50,250 nucleotides of DNA from an uncultured Pedobacter sp. Its GTDB lineage: Bacteria; Bacteroidota; Bacteroidia; Sphingobacteriales; Sphingobacteriaceae. The notes beneath the pieces are model-generated. The model made no database searches and was not told where the DNA came from. It saw nothing but the letters and a program-made list of their open reading frames with translations. Positions 9,134-17,758 of this stretch are shown in pieces; position 1 is the first letter of the stretch, and the number at the start of each line of letters is the position of its first letter. The DNA is taken from contig NZ_CAJYOJ010000062.1 in NCBI RefSeq assembly GCF_913776295.1, positions 1 through 50,250 of the forward strand, written 5' to 3'. The position numbers and the translations under genes were made by a program.

Positions 9134-10450
9134 ATGGGTAAAGACAGGCAGATTATTCATATGGATCAGGATGCATTTTTTGTATCTGTAGAAACCAGAA
9201 AAAACCCAAAATTATTGGGTAAACCGGTAATTATTGGTGGCGGAAGCGATAGAGGTGTGGTGGCTTCCTGTAGTTACGAAGCACGACAGTATGGTATACA
9301 TTCTGCAATGCCCGGCAGGACGGCAAAATTACTATGCCCCCAGGCTATATTTTTAAAGGGCGATATGGAAGAATATTCCAGGGCATCGCATGAGATTACT
9401 GAGATTATTGCCGATAAGGTTCCGCTTTTCGAAAAAGCCAGTATTGACGAACATTATATCGATATGACGGGTATGGATCGCTTTTTTGGCTGTATGAAGT
9501 TCGCATCAGAACTCAGGCAAACCATTATCAGAGAAATGAAATTACCCATTTCCTTCGGTTTATCGGTTAACAAAACGGTAGCGAAAATAGCTACCAACGA
9601 ATCTAAGCCTGATGGTGAAAAGCAGGTTACCTTTCGTGAGTTAAGGCCCTTTCTCGATCCTTTGGCCATCCATAAAATTCCGGGCATTGGACATGCTACC
9701 TATAAAAAGTTAAGCGAAATGGGGGTTCGGAATATCCTAACGCTTACACAGATCCCACAACAGCTGATGTTTAAAATTTTAGGGCAGCATGGTTTAAGTT
9801 TATGGCAAAAAGCAAATGGGATCGATCTTTCGCCCGTGGTACCTTACCGGGAAAGAAAATCAATTGGTACACAGGCTACCTTCGAAAGCGATACCATGGA
9901 CATGGCAAAATTAAAGGCCATTTTAACCGGGATGGTTAGTGGTTTAACCTTTCAGTTACGTAATCAAAAAAAACTAACCGCCTGTATTACCGTAACTGTT
10001 CGTTACACCAATTTCGAAACGGTTACCCAGCAGGAACGGATTCCTTATACTTCGCTCGATTCATTTCTGATCAGCAAAGCACATCGCCTGTTCGAAAAAG
10101 TATATTCGAAACGGATGCTGTTGCGCCTGGTAGGTGTAAAATTTTCACATCTGGTAAGTGGCTATGAACAGATTGGTCTGTATAATATTGCTGAAGAAGA
10201 ATATAGTCTTTGTCAGGCCATGGATAAGGTACGGAATAGCTTTGGCGCAGAAGCGGTGGTAAAAGCCTGTATTGTTACCCAGCCGCTACGCGATGAAAAA
10301 GGAAAGGTGATTAAATACAACCCGCGAAAAAAGAAAATATTGATCGAAGATACAGGAGAAGCAGAAAAAGATGCCGAAGGCGGTAAACGCTCAAAAATCA
10401 GAAGTTTTATCAGTGAAAGAGGAACAACCGGTAGCAAATCTTATGAATAA
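9134..10450 (+). CDS. dinB: Y-family DNA polymerase (DNA polymerase IV type)
   Basis: The 438-residue protein is a translesion polymerase. Palm residues are present: D11 in IIHMDQDAFF, and D105/E106 in the SIDEHYID motif; FF at 15-16 is the steric-gate position. Helix-hairpin-helix thumb (IPGIGHATYKKLSEMG) and little-finger regions follow. It is longer than E. coli DinB (351 aa), with a basic C-terminal tail of about 50 residues (NPRKKKILIEDTG and beyond). All metal-binding acids are intact, so it should be an active polymerase rather than an ImuB-like inactive paralogue. Two bases separate its stop from the dnaE start, so the two are co-transcribed and probably act together in damage tolerance. 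Confidence 0.93.
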   Translation: MGKDRQIIHMDQDAFFVSVETRKNPKLLGKPVIIGGGSDRGVVASCSYEARQYGIHSAMPGRTAKLLCPQAIFLKGDMEEYSRASHEITEIIADKVPLFEKASIDEHYIDMTGMDRFFGCMKFASELRQTIIREMKLPISFGLSVNKTVAKIATNESKPDGEKQVTFRELRPFLDPLAIHKIPGIGHATYKKLSEMGVRNILTLTQIPQQLMFKILGQHGLSLWQKANGIDLSPVVPYRERKSIGTQATFESDTMDMAKLKAILTGMVSGLTFQLRNQKKLTACITVTVRYTNFETVTQQERIPYTSLDSFLISKAHRLFEKVYSKRMLLRLVGVKFSHLVSGYEQIGLYNIAEEEYSLCQAMDKVRNSFGAEAVVKACIVTQPLRDEKGKVIKYNPRKKKILIEDTGEAEKDAEGGKRSKIRSFISERGTTGSKSYE

Positions 10451-10452
10451 TT

Positions 10453-13400
10453 ATGTTTTTGAATGTTCATTCTTCGTATAGCCTCAAATATGGTACCCTC
10501 AGTATTGAACAACTGATTGCTCAGGCGAGGCGTTTGGGTATTCACCAGATGGTACTTACTGATATCAATAACTCAACCGGAGCGGTAGAGTTTATCCGTG
10601 AATGTTACAAACAAGGCGTTGCCAAAGAGGCGGATGATATACATAAAGGCAATATTCCCTACCGGATTAAACCTGTGGCCGGCATCGAGTTCAGAAAAGA
10701 TAACCAATTGTTGTATGTAGGTATTGCCCGCAATAAAGAAGGAATGCGCGAGCTGAACGAGTTTTTAAGCCATCACAATATTTACAACATTTCCTTACCT
10801 GAAGTTCCTCCCCAAATGGAAAACGTATACATCGTTTACCCGTTCCAGAAATCGTTTAACCCGGCATTAAGCGCAAATGAATACATAGGTATCCATTCCA
10901 AACAGCTCAATCATTTATATAAACATCCGCTTTTAACCCAAAAGGAAAAGCTCTTGGTTTGGCATCCTGTTACTGTAAACGATAAAATTACTTATCGCCT
11001 GCACGAATATTTAAGGGCAATAGAACAGAATACCCTTTTGAGCAAGGTAGCCGATAAAGATAAATGTGATCCGGATGATATCCTGATTCCGGAGGAAGAG
11101 CTTACACAGCAGTTTGCGGAATATCCCTTCATTGTTCAAAACACGCAGCAATTATTGGATAATTGCGATCTGAGCATATATTTTGAAAATACCCCTGTAC
11201 CTTCATCTAAAAATAAGTTTTACTATACAGGCACTTTAGAAGGTGATAAGCAAATGCTGTATCAGCTGGCCGAAAGCGGCCTGAAGTATCGCTACGGAGA
11301 AAATAATCCCGAAGCCGTTGCCCGCTTGCAAAAAGAACTACGGATTATTGAACTCAAAAATTTCTGTGCTTATTTCCTCATTACCTATGATATTATAGAT
11401 TATGCCATGAATACCTGTGGTTTTTATCACGTGGGACGCGGTTCGGGGGCCAACAGCATTGTAGCTTATTGTTTGCGGATTACCGATGTAGATCCGATTG
11501 ATCTCGATCTGTATTTTGAAAGGTTCTTACATGAAAAAAGAACGAGTCCACCAGATTTTGATATTGATTTTTCGTGGGATGAAAGAGAAATCATACAAAA
11601 ATATGTTTTTAGTCGCTATCCCAAATGGCACGTTGCTTTTTTAGGCACCATGAGCACTTTCAAAGACCGCGCAATTATCAGGGAAATTGGTAAGGTTTTA
11701 GGATTGGCAAAGGGCGAGATCGATAGTTTTACCGACCCTGCCAAAGAACGTGAAAATTTACGGGATGCGACTTATCAAAAGTTATTGGCTGTGCATGCCT
11801 ACATGAAAAATATGCCTAATCAGCGCTCCATCCATGCCGGAGGAATTTTGATTTCAGAAGAGCCGATTACTTATTACACCGCATTGGATATGCCACCAAA
11901 AGGTTTTCCAACCGTGCAATGGGATATGTATGAAGCAGAAGCCATAGGTTATGAAAAATTTGATATTTTAAGTCAGCGGGGCATTGGGCATATCCGCGAG
12001 GCTGTCCAGCTCATTAAAAAAAATAAGGGTGCAGATATTGATATCCACGACTTTAAGACCTTTAAAGAAGATCGAAAATTAAATAGTATTTTGAAAGAAG
12101 GACAGCCGATCGGTTGTTTTTACATCGAATCGCCGGCCATGAGGCAGTTGCTCAAAAAACTCAAGTGTGACAACTATCTTACCCTGGTAGCCGCCAGCTC
12201 TATTATCCGGCCAGGGGTAGCCAGCTCAGGTATGATGAAGTCCTATATCGAGCGTTATCACGCCCCTGAAAAAGTGGTTTACCTGTGCGAGGTGATGAAA
12301 GAGCGGCTTAGCGAAACCTACGGGGTCATGGTTTATCAGGAAGATGTGATTAAGGTATGCCATTATTTTGCAGGTTTGGACCTCGCCGATGCTGATGTTC
12401 TCCGCAAAGCCATGAGCGGAAAATACCGGTCAAAACTGGCTTTTGACGAACTGGTGAATAAATTTTTTGCTTCAGCCAGAAAACAAGGGCACGCAGAAGA
12501 ACTCATTACCGAAGTGTGGCGACAAATTTCATCTTTTGCTGGTTACAGTTTTTCTAAAGCACATTCGGCTTCCTTTGCGGTCGAAAGTTACCAGAGTCTT
12601 TACCTCAAAACCTATTACCCGATGGAGTTTATGGTCGCCGTATTGAACAATTATGGCGGTTTCTACAGTCGCTGGGTTTATGTGCACGAACTGCAAAAAA
12701 CGGGCGCGAGAGTACATTTGCCTTGTGTGAACCACAGTGACGAAGTGGTGAATATAAAGGGAGAAGATGCCTATCTCGGTTTTATTGCCATCCAGGGTTT
12801 GGAAGAAAAAATCATTAAAATGATTCCACAGGAACGTGCCGCAAATGGCTTGTATCTCCATCTCGAAGATTTTGTAAAACGGACCTGTATATCATTAGAG
12901 CAGGCCATTATATTAATCAGGCTTGGTGCATTGCGCTTTACCGGCAAAGATCGTAAAACCTTGCTTTGGGATGTACACAATTACCTGGGATTTAAACAGA
13001 AAAAAGTAAACCATGCCGAACTTTTTAAATTAAGCTATAAAACCTACCAGCTTCCTGCGCTGGCAGATTCTGAGCTGGAAAATGCTTACACAGAATTGGA
13101 ACTGTTGGGGTATCCGCTCCACTACAAAATGTTCGATTTCCTGAAAACCTCTTATCGTGGCGATATTATGGCCGCAGATATGCGCAAGTATCTGGGTAAA
13201 ACAGTTAGGATGGTAGGTAATTATGTATGTGAAAAAACCGTGCACACCATTAAACATACCAAAATGTGGTTCGGTACTTTTTTAGATGCCAATGGCGACT
13301 TTTTTGATACCACCCATTTTCCCAATACTACCCCCATGTATCCTTTTAAAGGAAAAGGCTGTTACCTCATTTTAGGTAAGGTAGTAGAAGATTTCGGCTT

Positions 13401-13467
13401 CCAAAGTATAGAAGTATTAAAGTTCGCCAAATTAGATATTCAGATGAATCCGGTAGCAATTCATTAA
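10453..13467 (+). CDS. dnaE: DnaE-type DNA polymerase III alpha subunit, error-prone class
   Basis: The protein has 1004 residues, shorter than replicative DnaE (about 1160-1450). The PHP domain is at residues 1-200. GRGSGANSIVAYCL precedes the catalytic PDFDIDF motif (residues 367-373; D368, D370, D372), and a tRNA/OB-like nucleic-acid binding fold ends the chain. The PHP metal site looks degraded: the first motif is NVHSSYS and the usual TDH reads TDINN, so PHP exonuclease activity is unlikely. Its short length and coupling to dinB fit the DnaE2/ImuC class that works with a Y-family polymerase in mutagenic repair. It lies in one operon with dinB and the 2H gene (5 bp downstream). Confidence 0.92.
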   Translation: MFLNVHSSYSLKYGTLSIEQLIAQARRLGIHQMVLTDINNSTGAVEFIRECYKQGVAKEADDIHKGNIPYRIKPVAGIEFRKDNQLLYVGIARNKEGMRELNEFLSHHNIYNISLPEVPPQMENVYIVYPFQKSFNPALSANEYIGIHSKQLNHLYKHPLLTQKEKLLVWHPVTVNDKITYRLHEYLRAIEQNTLLSKVADKDKCDPDDILIPEEELTQQFAEYPFIVQNTQQLLDNCDLSIYFENTPVPSSKNKFYYTGTLEGDKQMLYQLAESGLKYRYGENNPEAVARLQKELRIIELKNFCAYFLITYDIIDYAMNTCGFYHVGRGSGANSIVAYCLRITDVDPIDLDLYFERFLHEKRTSPPDFDIDFSWDEREIIQKYVFSRYPKWHVAFLGTMSTFKDRAIIREIGKVLGLAKGEIDSFTDPAKERENLRDATYQKLLAVHAYMKNMPNQRSIHAGGILISEEPITYYTALDMPPKGFPTVQWDMYEAEAIGYEKFDILSQRGIGHIREAVQLIKKNKGADIDIHDFKTFKEDRKLNSILKEGQPIGCFYIESPAMRQLLKKLKCDNYLTLVAASSIIRPGVASSGMMKSYIERYHAPEKVVYLCEVMKERLSETYGVMVYQEDVIKVCHYFAGLDLADADVLRKAMSGKYRSKLAFDELVNKFFASARKQGHAEELITEVWRQISSFAGYSFSKAHSASFAVESYQSLYLKTYYPMEFMVAVLNNYGGFYSRWVYVHELQKTGARVHLPCVNHSDEVVNIKGEDAYLGFIAIQGLEEKIIKMIPQERAANGLYLHLEDFVKRTCISLEQAIILIRLGALRFTGKDRKTLLWDVHNYLGFKQKKVNHAELFKLSYKTYQLPALADSELENAYTELELLGYPLHYKMFDFLKTSYRGDIMAADMRKYLGKTVRMVGNYVCEKTVHTIKHTKMWFGTFLDANGDFFDTTHFPNTTPMYPFKGKGCYLILGKVVEDFGFQSIEVLKFAKLDIQMNPVAIH

Positions 13468-13472
13468 ATAAT

Positions 13473-14048
13473 ATGCAGCCACAATTATATAGAGATTGGT
13501 ATTCAATAGTTGTTTACCCTCACAGCGAAGCGATTAATGATGTTAAAGTTTTGAAAGATACACTGTGGTCTAAAATCGGTTGGTATGCAAGCAGAAATTC
13601 AGAGGCGCATATTACGGTTATTGAGTTTTCAGCTGATCAATATGAGCTTGACTTTTATGTCAGACACCTCGAGAAATTTTGTTACTCTCAAAAACAGCAG
13701 GAAGTGATTTTCGATCAGCTAAGTTTATCGAAATTTAGCCATGCAATTGTTTTGCTCCCAAATAATTCTTCCAAGCCCTATTTAAACGATTTGTTGGTGA
13801 GGCTGAGGAAGCAACTGAAAACAAGTGACACAATAAATGGTTCTGGTGCACACATTTCAATAGGGCGAAAGCTGACTTCGGATCAAATTGACCGGGCAGA
13901 AAATTTATATGATTATGTTAACGTTAAGTTCACTTGCGACACCATTGCCATACGCAGGTTCTGTGAAATTAATAGACAGTTCGAAATAATCAAAACTTTT
14001 AAGTTTCCAGAAAATCCATGCGATAATACTCAATATTTATTGTTTTAA
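13473..14048 (+). CDS. 2H phosphoesterase (2'-5' RNA ligase-like)
   Basis: The 191-residue protein carries the two HxT/S motifs of the 2H superfamily: H46-I-T48 in EAHITVIEF and H127-I-S129 in GAHISIGRKL. These are about 80 residues apart, as expected for the duplicated fold. The family hydrolyses or makes 2'-5' or 2',3'-cyclic phosphate bonds in RNA-related substrates. It starts 5 bp after the dnaE stop, so it is very probably the third gene of the mutagenesis operon. That partner is unusual: standard cassettes pair ImuA/ImuB or LexA-like proteins with DnaE2. Its substrate is unknown. Confidence 0.82.
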   Translation: MQPQLYRDWYSIVVYPHSEAINDVKVLKDTLWSKIGWYASRNSEAHITVIEFSADQYELDFYVRHLEKFCYSQKQQEVIFDQLSLSKFSHAIVLLPNNSSKPYLNDLLVRLRKQLKTSDTINGSGAHISIGRKLTSDQIDRAENLYDYVNVKFTCDTIAIRRFCEINRQFEIIKTFKFPENPCDNTQYLLF

Positions 14049-14067
14049 TTGACATTTTAAAACCGTG

Positions 14068-14118
14068 AGCCGAATGAATTCGCTAATCGGCTGATGATTT
14101 AGCTTTTTTATGAGCCGA
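14068..14118 (+). promoter_or_regulatory. Alternating inverted repeats AGCCGA / TCGGCT / AGCCGA
   Basis: AGCCGA at 14068-14073, TCGGCT at 14087-14092 and AGCCGA at 14113-14118 allow two mutually exclusive 6-bp hairpins just after the 2H gene; GCTTTTTT lies between the second and third. This may be a weak terminator or chance. Confidence 0.25.
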
Positions 14119-14271
14119 ATAATATTTTTTAATTGTTAATATGATGCTTTCTACCCAAGTTTTGAAGTAGAAATAGTTATTTCTATCTCTCCTGTATTTC
14201 CGCTTGCGCGCGTTTCCAACGCGTGCGTAATAGCTAAACGATTGTATCGTTAATGGCTTTTTCTTCAACAT
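14083..14271 (-). CDS. Possible small basic protein
   Basis: This is a 62-residue open frame starting MLKKKPLTIQSFSYYARVG, rich in Lys/Arg/Tyr with a KKYYSAHKKAKSS tail and no recognised domain. It is divergent from the YdeI-like gene. Longer versions would overlap that gene's start. Nothing but composition and position supports it. Confidence 0.25.
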   Translation of the reverse strand: MLKKKPLTIQSFSYYARVGNARKRKYRRDRNNYFYFKTWVESIILTIKKYYSAHKKAKSSAD

Positions 14272-14290
14272 AATTTCTATATTTAAACTC

Positions 14291-14800
14291 ATGATCCATT
14301 TCAAAGCAGCAATAGAACGTTTCGGTACCATGGGCGAAAAAACCGGTTGGAGTTATGTATTTATTCCGGCGGCTTTAGCCAATGAAGTTAAACCCGGTTG
14401 TAAAAAGAGCTTCAGGGTAAAGGGAAAAATAGATGAGCTAGAGATTACTGGTATGGCGGCCATACCAATGGGAGAGGGCGATTTTATTATAGCCTTGAAA
14501 AGTGAAGTGCGTAAAAAAATAAAAAAAGAAGCCGGAGCAGGGGTAGAACTTTGTTTAGAGGAAGATCAAAATTTTAAAATCGAAATGCCTGAAGATCTTG
14601 AAATATGCCTGTCAGAAGAGGAGCACCTCATCCAAAACTTTTTAAAACAACCTAAATCACACCAAAATTATTATATCAATTGGATTAACCAGGCTAAAAC
14701 AGAACCCACCCGTACCAAACGACTTGTAATGACCGTTAAGGCAATGGATAAAGGACAGGATTTTGGAGCAATGATAAGGGAATCGCAGGGAAAATCTTGA
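14291..14800 (+). CDS. DUF1905 / YdeI (OmdA)-family protein
   Basis: The protein has 169 residues. The N-terminal DUF1905 beta-barrel spans about residues 1-95 (GWSYVFIPAALANEVKPG, GMAAIPMGEGDFIIALK). The C-terminal YdeI/OmpD-associated helices span about 115-165 (YYINWINQAKTEPTRTKRL). In enterobacteria YdeI affects porin regulation and tolerance to some antimicrobials, but the biochemical role is not settled. The ATG at 14291 gives the family's normal N-terminus (IHFKAAIERFG). No operon partner is apparent. Confidence 0.8.
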   Translation: MIHFKAAIERFGTMGEKTGWSYVFIPAALANEVKPGCKKSFRVKGKIDELEITGMAAIPMGEGDFIIALKSEVRKKIKKEAGAGVELCLEEDQNFKIEMPEDLEICLSEEEHLIQNFLKQPKSHQNYYINWINQAKTEPTRTKRLVMTVKAMDKGQDFGAMIRESQGKS

Positions 14801-14852
14801 TTTATAGTTCTAAGGCTTTAGTCCTAAGTCTGTAGTCAATATAAAGATGCCA

Positions 14853-14998
14853 TTTGAATTGAGACTCTGAACTTCAGACTCCCGACTTCGGACTTCCTTT
14901 TATAATCCTGTGGTTAATAGCGCCAGAAAATTTGAATCAAGACTCTGAACTTCGGATTCCCGACTTCGGACTGCGGACTTCGGACTCCCTTTTATAAT
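14853..14998. repeat. Duplicated GACTTCGGACT-type repeat
   Basis: Two copies of a unit starting TTTGAAT-N2-AGACTCTGAAC and ending TTTTATAAT lie at 14853-14906 and 14931-14998. The second contains an extra CTGCGGACTTCGGA, an internal slippage product. The second copy covers the 3' end of the glycosyltransferase gene on the minus strand. Confidence 0.75.
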
Positions 14999-15713
14999 TC
15001 CTGAACCAGCTGGTCACTTTCATCTGGATTACACCTAAAAATGCTTCCCTGAAGATACGGGTACTCATTTTTGAAGTGCCTTCAGTACGATCGGTAAAGA
15101 TAATGGGAACTTCAACCACCTTAAAACCAAATTTAATGGCAGTAAATTTCATTTCAATCTGAAACGCGTAGCCCACAAACTTAATTTTATTCAGGGGAAT
15201 GGTTTCCAGCACAATTCTGCGGTAGCATTTAAAGCCTGCGGTCGCATCCTGGATCTTGATCCGGGTAATGATGCGTACATACATTGAGGCAAAATACGAC
15301 ATTAAAACCCTGCCCATTGGCCAGTTTACAACATTTACTCCCTTAACATATCTGGAACCAATAGCGACATCTGCACCATTTACACAGGCCTCACGCAAGC
15401 GCAGTAAATCGTCAGGGTTGTGTGAGAAATCGGCATCCATCTCAAAAATATAAGCATAGTGGTGCTGTAACGCCCAATTGAAACCATAAATGTAAGCGGT
15501 ACCCAGGCCTTGTTTGCCCGCACGCTCTTCAATGAATAAATGCCCTTCGTATTCCTTTTGCAAAGATTTTACAATTTCAGCAGTTCCATCAGGAGAACCA
15601 TCATCAATAATTAAAACATGAAAAGGCTGCGTTAAAGAAAAAACCTTTCTAATGATTTTTTCAATGTTTTCCTTTTCGTTATAGGTGGGAATGATGACTA
15701 AACTATCTGACAC
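14937..15713 (-). CDS. Polyprenol monophosphomannose (DPM1-like) synthase, GT2
   Basis: The protein has 258 residues. It is a GT2 glycosyltransferase of the dolichyl/polyprenyl-phosphate mannose synthase type: VIIPTYNEKENIEKII at the start, nucleotide-binding IIDDGSPDGTAE, metal-binding MDADFSHNPDDL, then IGSRYVKGVNVVNWP, and EVPIIFTDRTEGTSKMS near the C-terminus. It probably transfers a sugar from GDP- or UDP-sugar to undecaprenyl phosphate. There is no C-terminal membrane domain, as in DPM1. The last 16 or so residues (RESEVRSPKSGIRSSES) are encoded by the dispersed repeat described separately and are unlikely to belong to the ancestral protein. Confidence 0.9.
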   Translation of the reverse strand: MSDSLVIIPTYNEKENIEKIIRKVFSLTQPFHVLIIDDGSPDGTAEIVKSLQKEYEGHLFIEERAGKQGLGTAYIYGFNWALQHHYAYIFEMDADFSHNPDDLLRLREACVNGADVAIGSRYVKGVNVVNWPMGRVLMSYFASMYVRIITRIKIQDATAGFKCYRRIVLETIPLNKIKFVGYAFQIEMKFTAIKFGFKVVEVPIIFTDRTEGTSKMSTRIFREAFLGVIQMKVTSWFRNYKRESEVRSPKSGIRSSES

Positions 15714-16213
15714 GTTTATTGTGGTTATTAAATAAAATAAGCTTTCGGCCTCTGTTTGGTTTGCTGTGTATTAGCTTTTCATGTGCGAAAGTAAATATTT
15801 AATATGAAACCTTTATGAATTTTCATGAATTCGGGATGATTCGTCATCCTGAACTTGTTTCAGGATCTTTTTAGAAACAATACTTAATGCTGGTCCGGAT
15901 TTGTAATCCGGATCGTTGTTTCAGCAGCTTGCAAGGATTAAAAATTCCAAGCTCTTAACACTGGATTGCAAAATCCCGACTAGCTTTAAGTTTACATCAT
16001 TCTGTTTAGCTTTTGTATTTACTTCTGGTATTACAGCACAACCCCTTTTATCTAAACCCGATCGGTGTGTAAAGCCCGGAGCCTGAAGAATAAGGGCGAG
16101 GACTTGAAACAAAGAGCGGGAATGCAGGCCGCCAGGAGCGGATGTCCTTTCATTTCCAAATCTTACTAAAATGCTTCCTTATAACAATCTCAATCTAAGC
16201 GTAGCCGAAACTT
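15714..16213. other. Non-coding spacer with two hairpins
   Basis: This 500-bp gap has no credible gene. It contains hairpin ATCCTGAA-CTTGT-TTCAGGAT followed by CTTTTT (15846-15871), and a perfect hairpin TCCGGATT-TGT-AATCCGGA (15894-15912). Both look like dispersed repeats of this group. A 63-codon minus frame at 15921-16112 shows no protein-like features. Confidence 0.6.
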
Positions 16214-17695
16214 TTACCTCACCTCCTGCATCAGCTTTTTAACCAGCTGCGAAAAAATAATCAAGGCCAAACCCGCAATGAGCGAATATAACGCCAATGC
16301 TTTATAACCTTCGGTATAGGCCATCAGTTTGGTTGTTAACGAAGCATTATCGATACTCGACATTTCTGCACCGAGTTTACCGGCAGCCAATTGCCCGAAA
16401 GCGCTTGATAAAAACCAAAGACCCATCATCATGCCGAACATTTTTTTTGGTGATAGTTTGGTGATGATTGACATCCCGATCGGACCCAAACAAAGTTCGC
16501 CTAGCGTGAGCAATAAATAGGCAAAGGTAAATACATTTAATGAGCTGATGCCCTGAGTATTGGCAAAGAACCTGGTGGCATAAAAAACATAAAAACTCAA
16601 AGCCAACAGGAGAAAACCCAATCCGAATTTAACTACCGTATTGGGTTCAATTTTGCGTTTGTACAAGCCGAGCCATAAAATGCCCACAATCGGACTAAAA
16701 ACGATCACAAAAAAGGAGTTAACGCTATTGTTCACCACATTCGGATCGATGTTAAAGAAGAGGATTTTATGATCCAGATTATCTTTTGCAAATAAAGATA
16801 GCGAACCGCCGCTTTGCTCAGATATCGCCATAAAAATGAAGTAACAGAAAATAAAAACAAAGGCGGCCAGTAATTTATACTGCGCTTTTTTATCTTTTAT
16901 TTTAAAGGTTTCATACAAGAAATAAACCATGGCGATAATGCCGATCGTATACATGAAATAATCGGTAAAGTCGGTATTTTTTACCATGATGTAAATTAAC
17001 GGAATACACAATATAGAACCTGCGTAAACCGCTATTTCATATAGCTGCTGTTTTGATTTTTTAAGGTGCAGCAATGGAGAACTGCCGATTGGCCCGAGGT
17101 ATTTTTTTGTAAAAATGAATGTACCTAAACCGAACATCATCACCAATGCGGCCGATAAGAAGCATAAATGCCAATTGTAATATTTACCTAGGTAAATACA
17201 CATGGCACCGCCCAGTAAGCCACCTACATTAATACCGGCATAAAAAAGGCCGTAGCCTGCGTCTCTGCGATTGTCTGTCTCGTGATATAATTCGCCTACC
17301 ATTGATGAAACATTGGGTTTGAAGAAACCAGTCCCGATAATGGATAAGGTAATGCCTACATAAAACAGATCATGTGGTGAGAAAGCCAGGATCAGGTTGC
17401 CGATAATCATTAAAGTGCCGCCCCAGAACAGTGATTTTTTAAAGCCTAAAATCTTATCGGCAAAAATGCCACCAATAAAGGTAAACGCATAAACAAAGGC
17501 CTGTATCGCGCCATACTGCAGATTAGATTTTTGGTCGCTTAAACCCAGTTGCTCTACCATAAAGAAAGCCAATACGCCGCGCATTCCATAAAAGCAGAAA
17601 CGCTCCCACATTTCAACCAATGATAAATGCCAGAGCTGTTTTGGGTATTTACCTTCAAAATTTTGAATTTCCTCTATTGTAACTGTTTTTTCCAT
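16214..17695 (-). CDS. POT family proton-dependent peptide transporter
   Basis: The protein has 493 residues and about 14 hydrophobic segments. It carries the POT/PTR2 signatures: EMWERFCFYGMRGVLAFF in helix 1 (the proton-coupling ExxER motif), GGIFADKILGFKKS, and FYAGINVGGLLG in the central PTR2 motif. It should import di- and tripeptides with protons at the inner membrane. A second POT gene lies upstream on the same strand, but a strong hairpin terminator separates them, so the two are at least partly independent. Confidence 0.92.
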   Translation of the reverse strand: MEKTVTIEEIQNFEGKYPKQLWHLSLVEMWERFCFYGMRGVLAFFMVEQLGLSDQKSNLQYGAIQAFVYAFTFIGGIFADKILGFKKSLFWGGTLMIIGNLILAFSPHDLFYVGITLSIIGTGFFKPNVSSMVGELYHETDNRRDAGYGLFYAGINVGGLLGGAMCIYLGKYYNWHLCFLSAALVMMFGLGTFIFTKKYLGPIGSSPLLHLKKSKQQLYEIAVYAGSILCIPLIYIMVKNTDFTDYFMYTIGIIAMVYFLYETFKIKDKKAQYKLLAAFVFIFCYFIFMAISEQSGGSLSLFAKDNLDHKILFFNIDPNVVNNSVNSFFVIVFSPIVGILWLGLYKRKIEPNTVVKFGLGFLLLALSFYVFYATRFFANTQGISSLNVFTFAYLLLTLGELCLGPIGMSIITKLSPKKMFGMMMGLWFLSSAFGQLAAGKLGAEMSSIDNASLTTKLMAYTEGYKALALYSLIAGLALIIFSQLVKKLMQEVR

Positions 17696-17713
17696 TAAAT
17701 AGGTTTAAAAATG

Positions 17714-17739
17714 AAAAGCCCGATGAAGATCGGGCTTTT
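17714..17739 (-). terminator. Terminator between the two POT genes
   Basis: An 11-bp perfect stem AAAAGCCCGAT / ATCGGGCTTTT with a 4-nt loop lies just after the stop of the upstream POT gene. On the minus strand the stem ends in TTTT, with a further T-run soon after. Confidence 0.8.
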
Positions 17740-17758
17740 GGGTAAAAGTCTTTTTTGA

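Noticed and set aside
12529..13257. Minus-strand frames of 69-110 codons
   Set aside because: They lie inside the dnaE gene on the opposite strand and are shadows of it.
15921..16112. 63-codon minus-strand frame in the spacer before the POT genes
   Set aside because: No family resemblance, no ribosome site, and repeats nearby; more likely non-coding.
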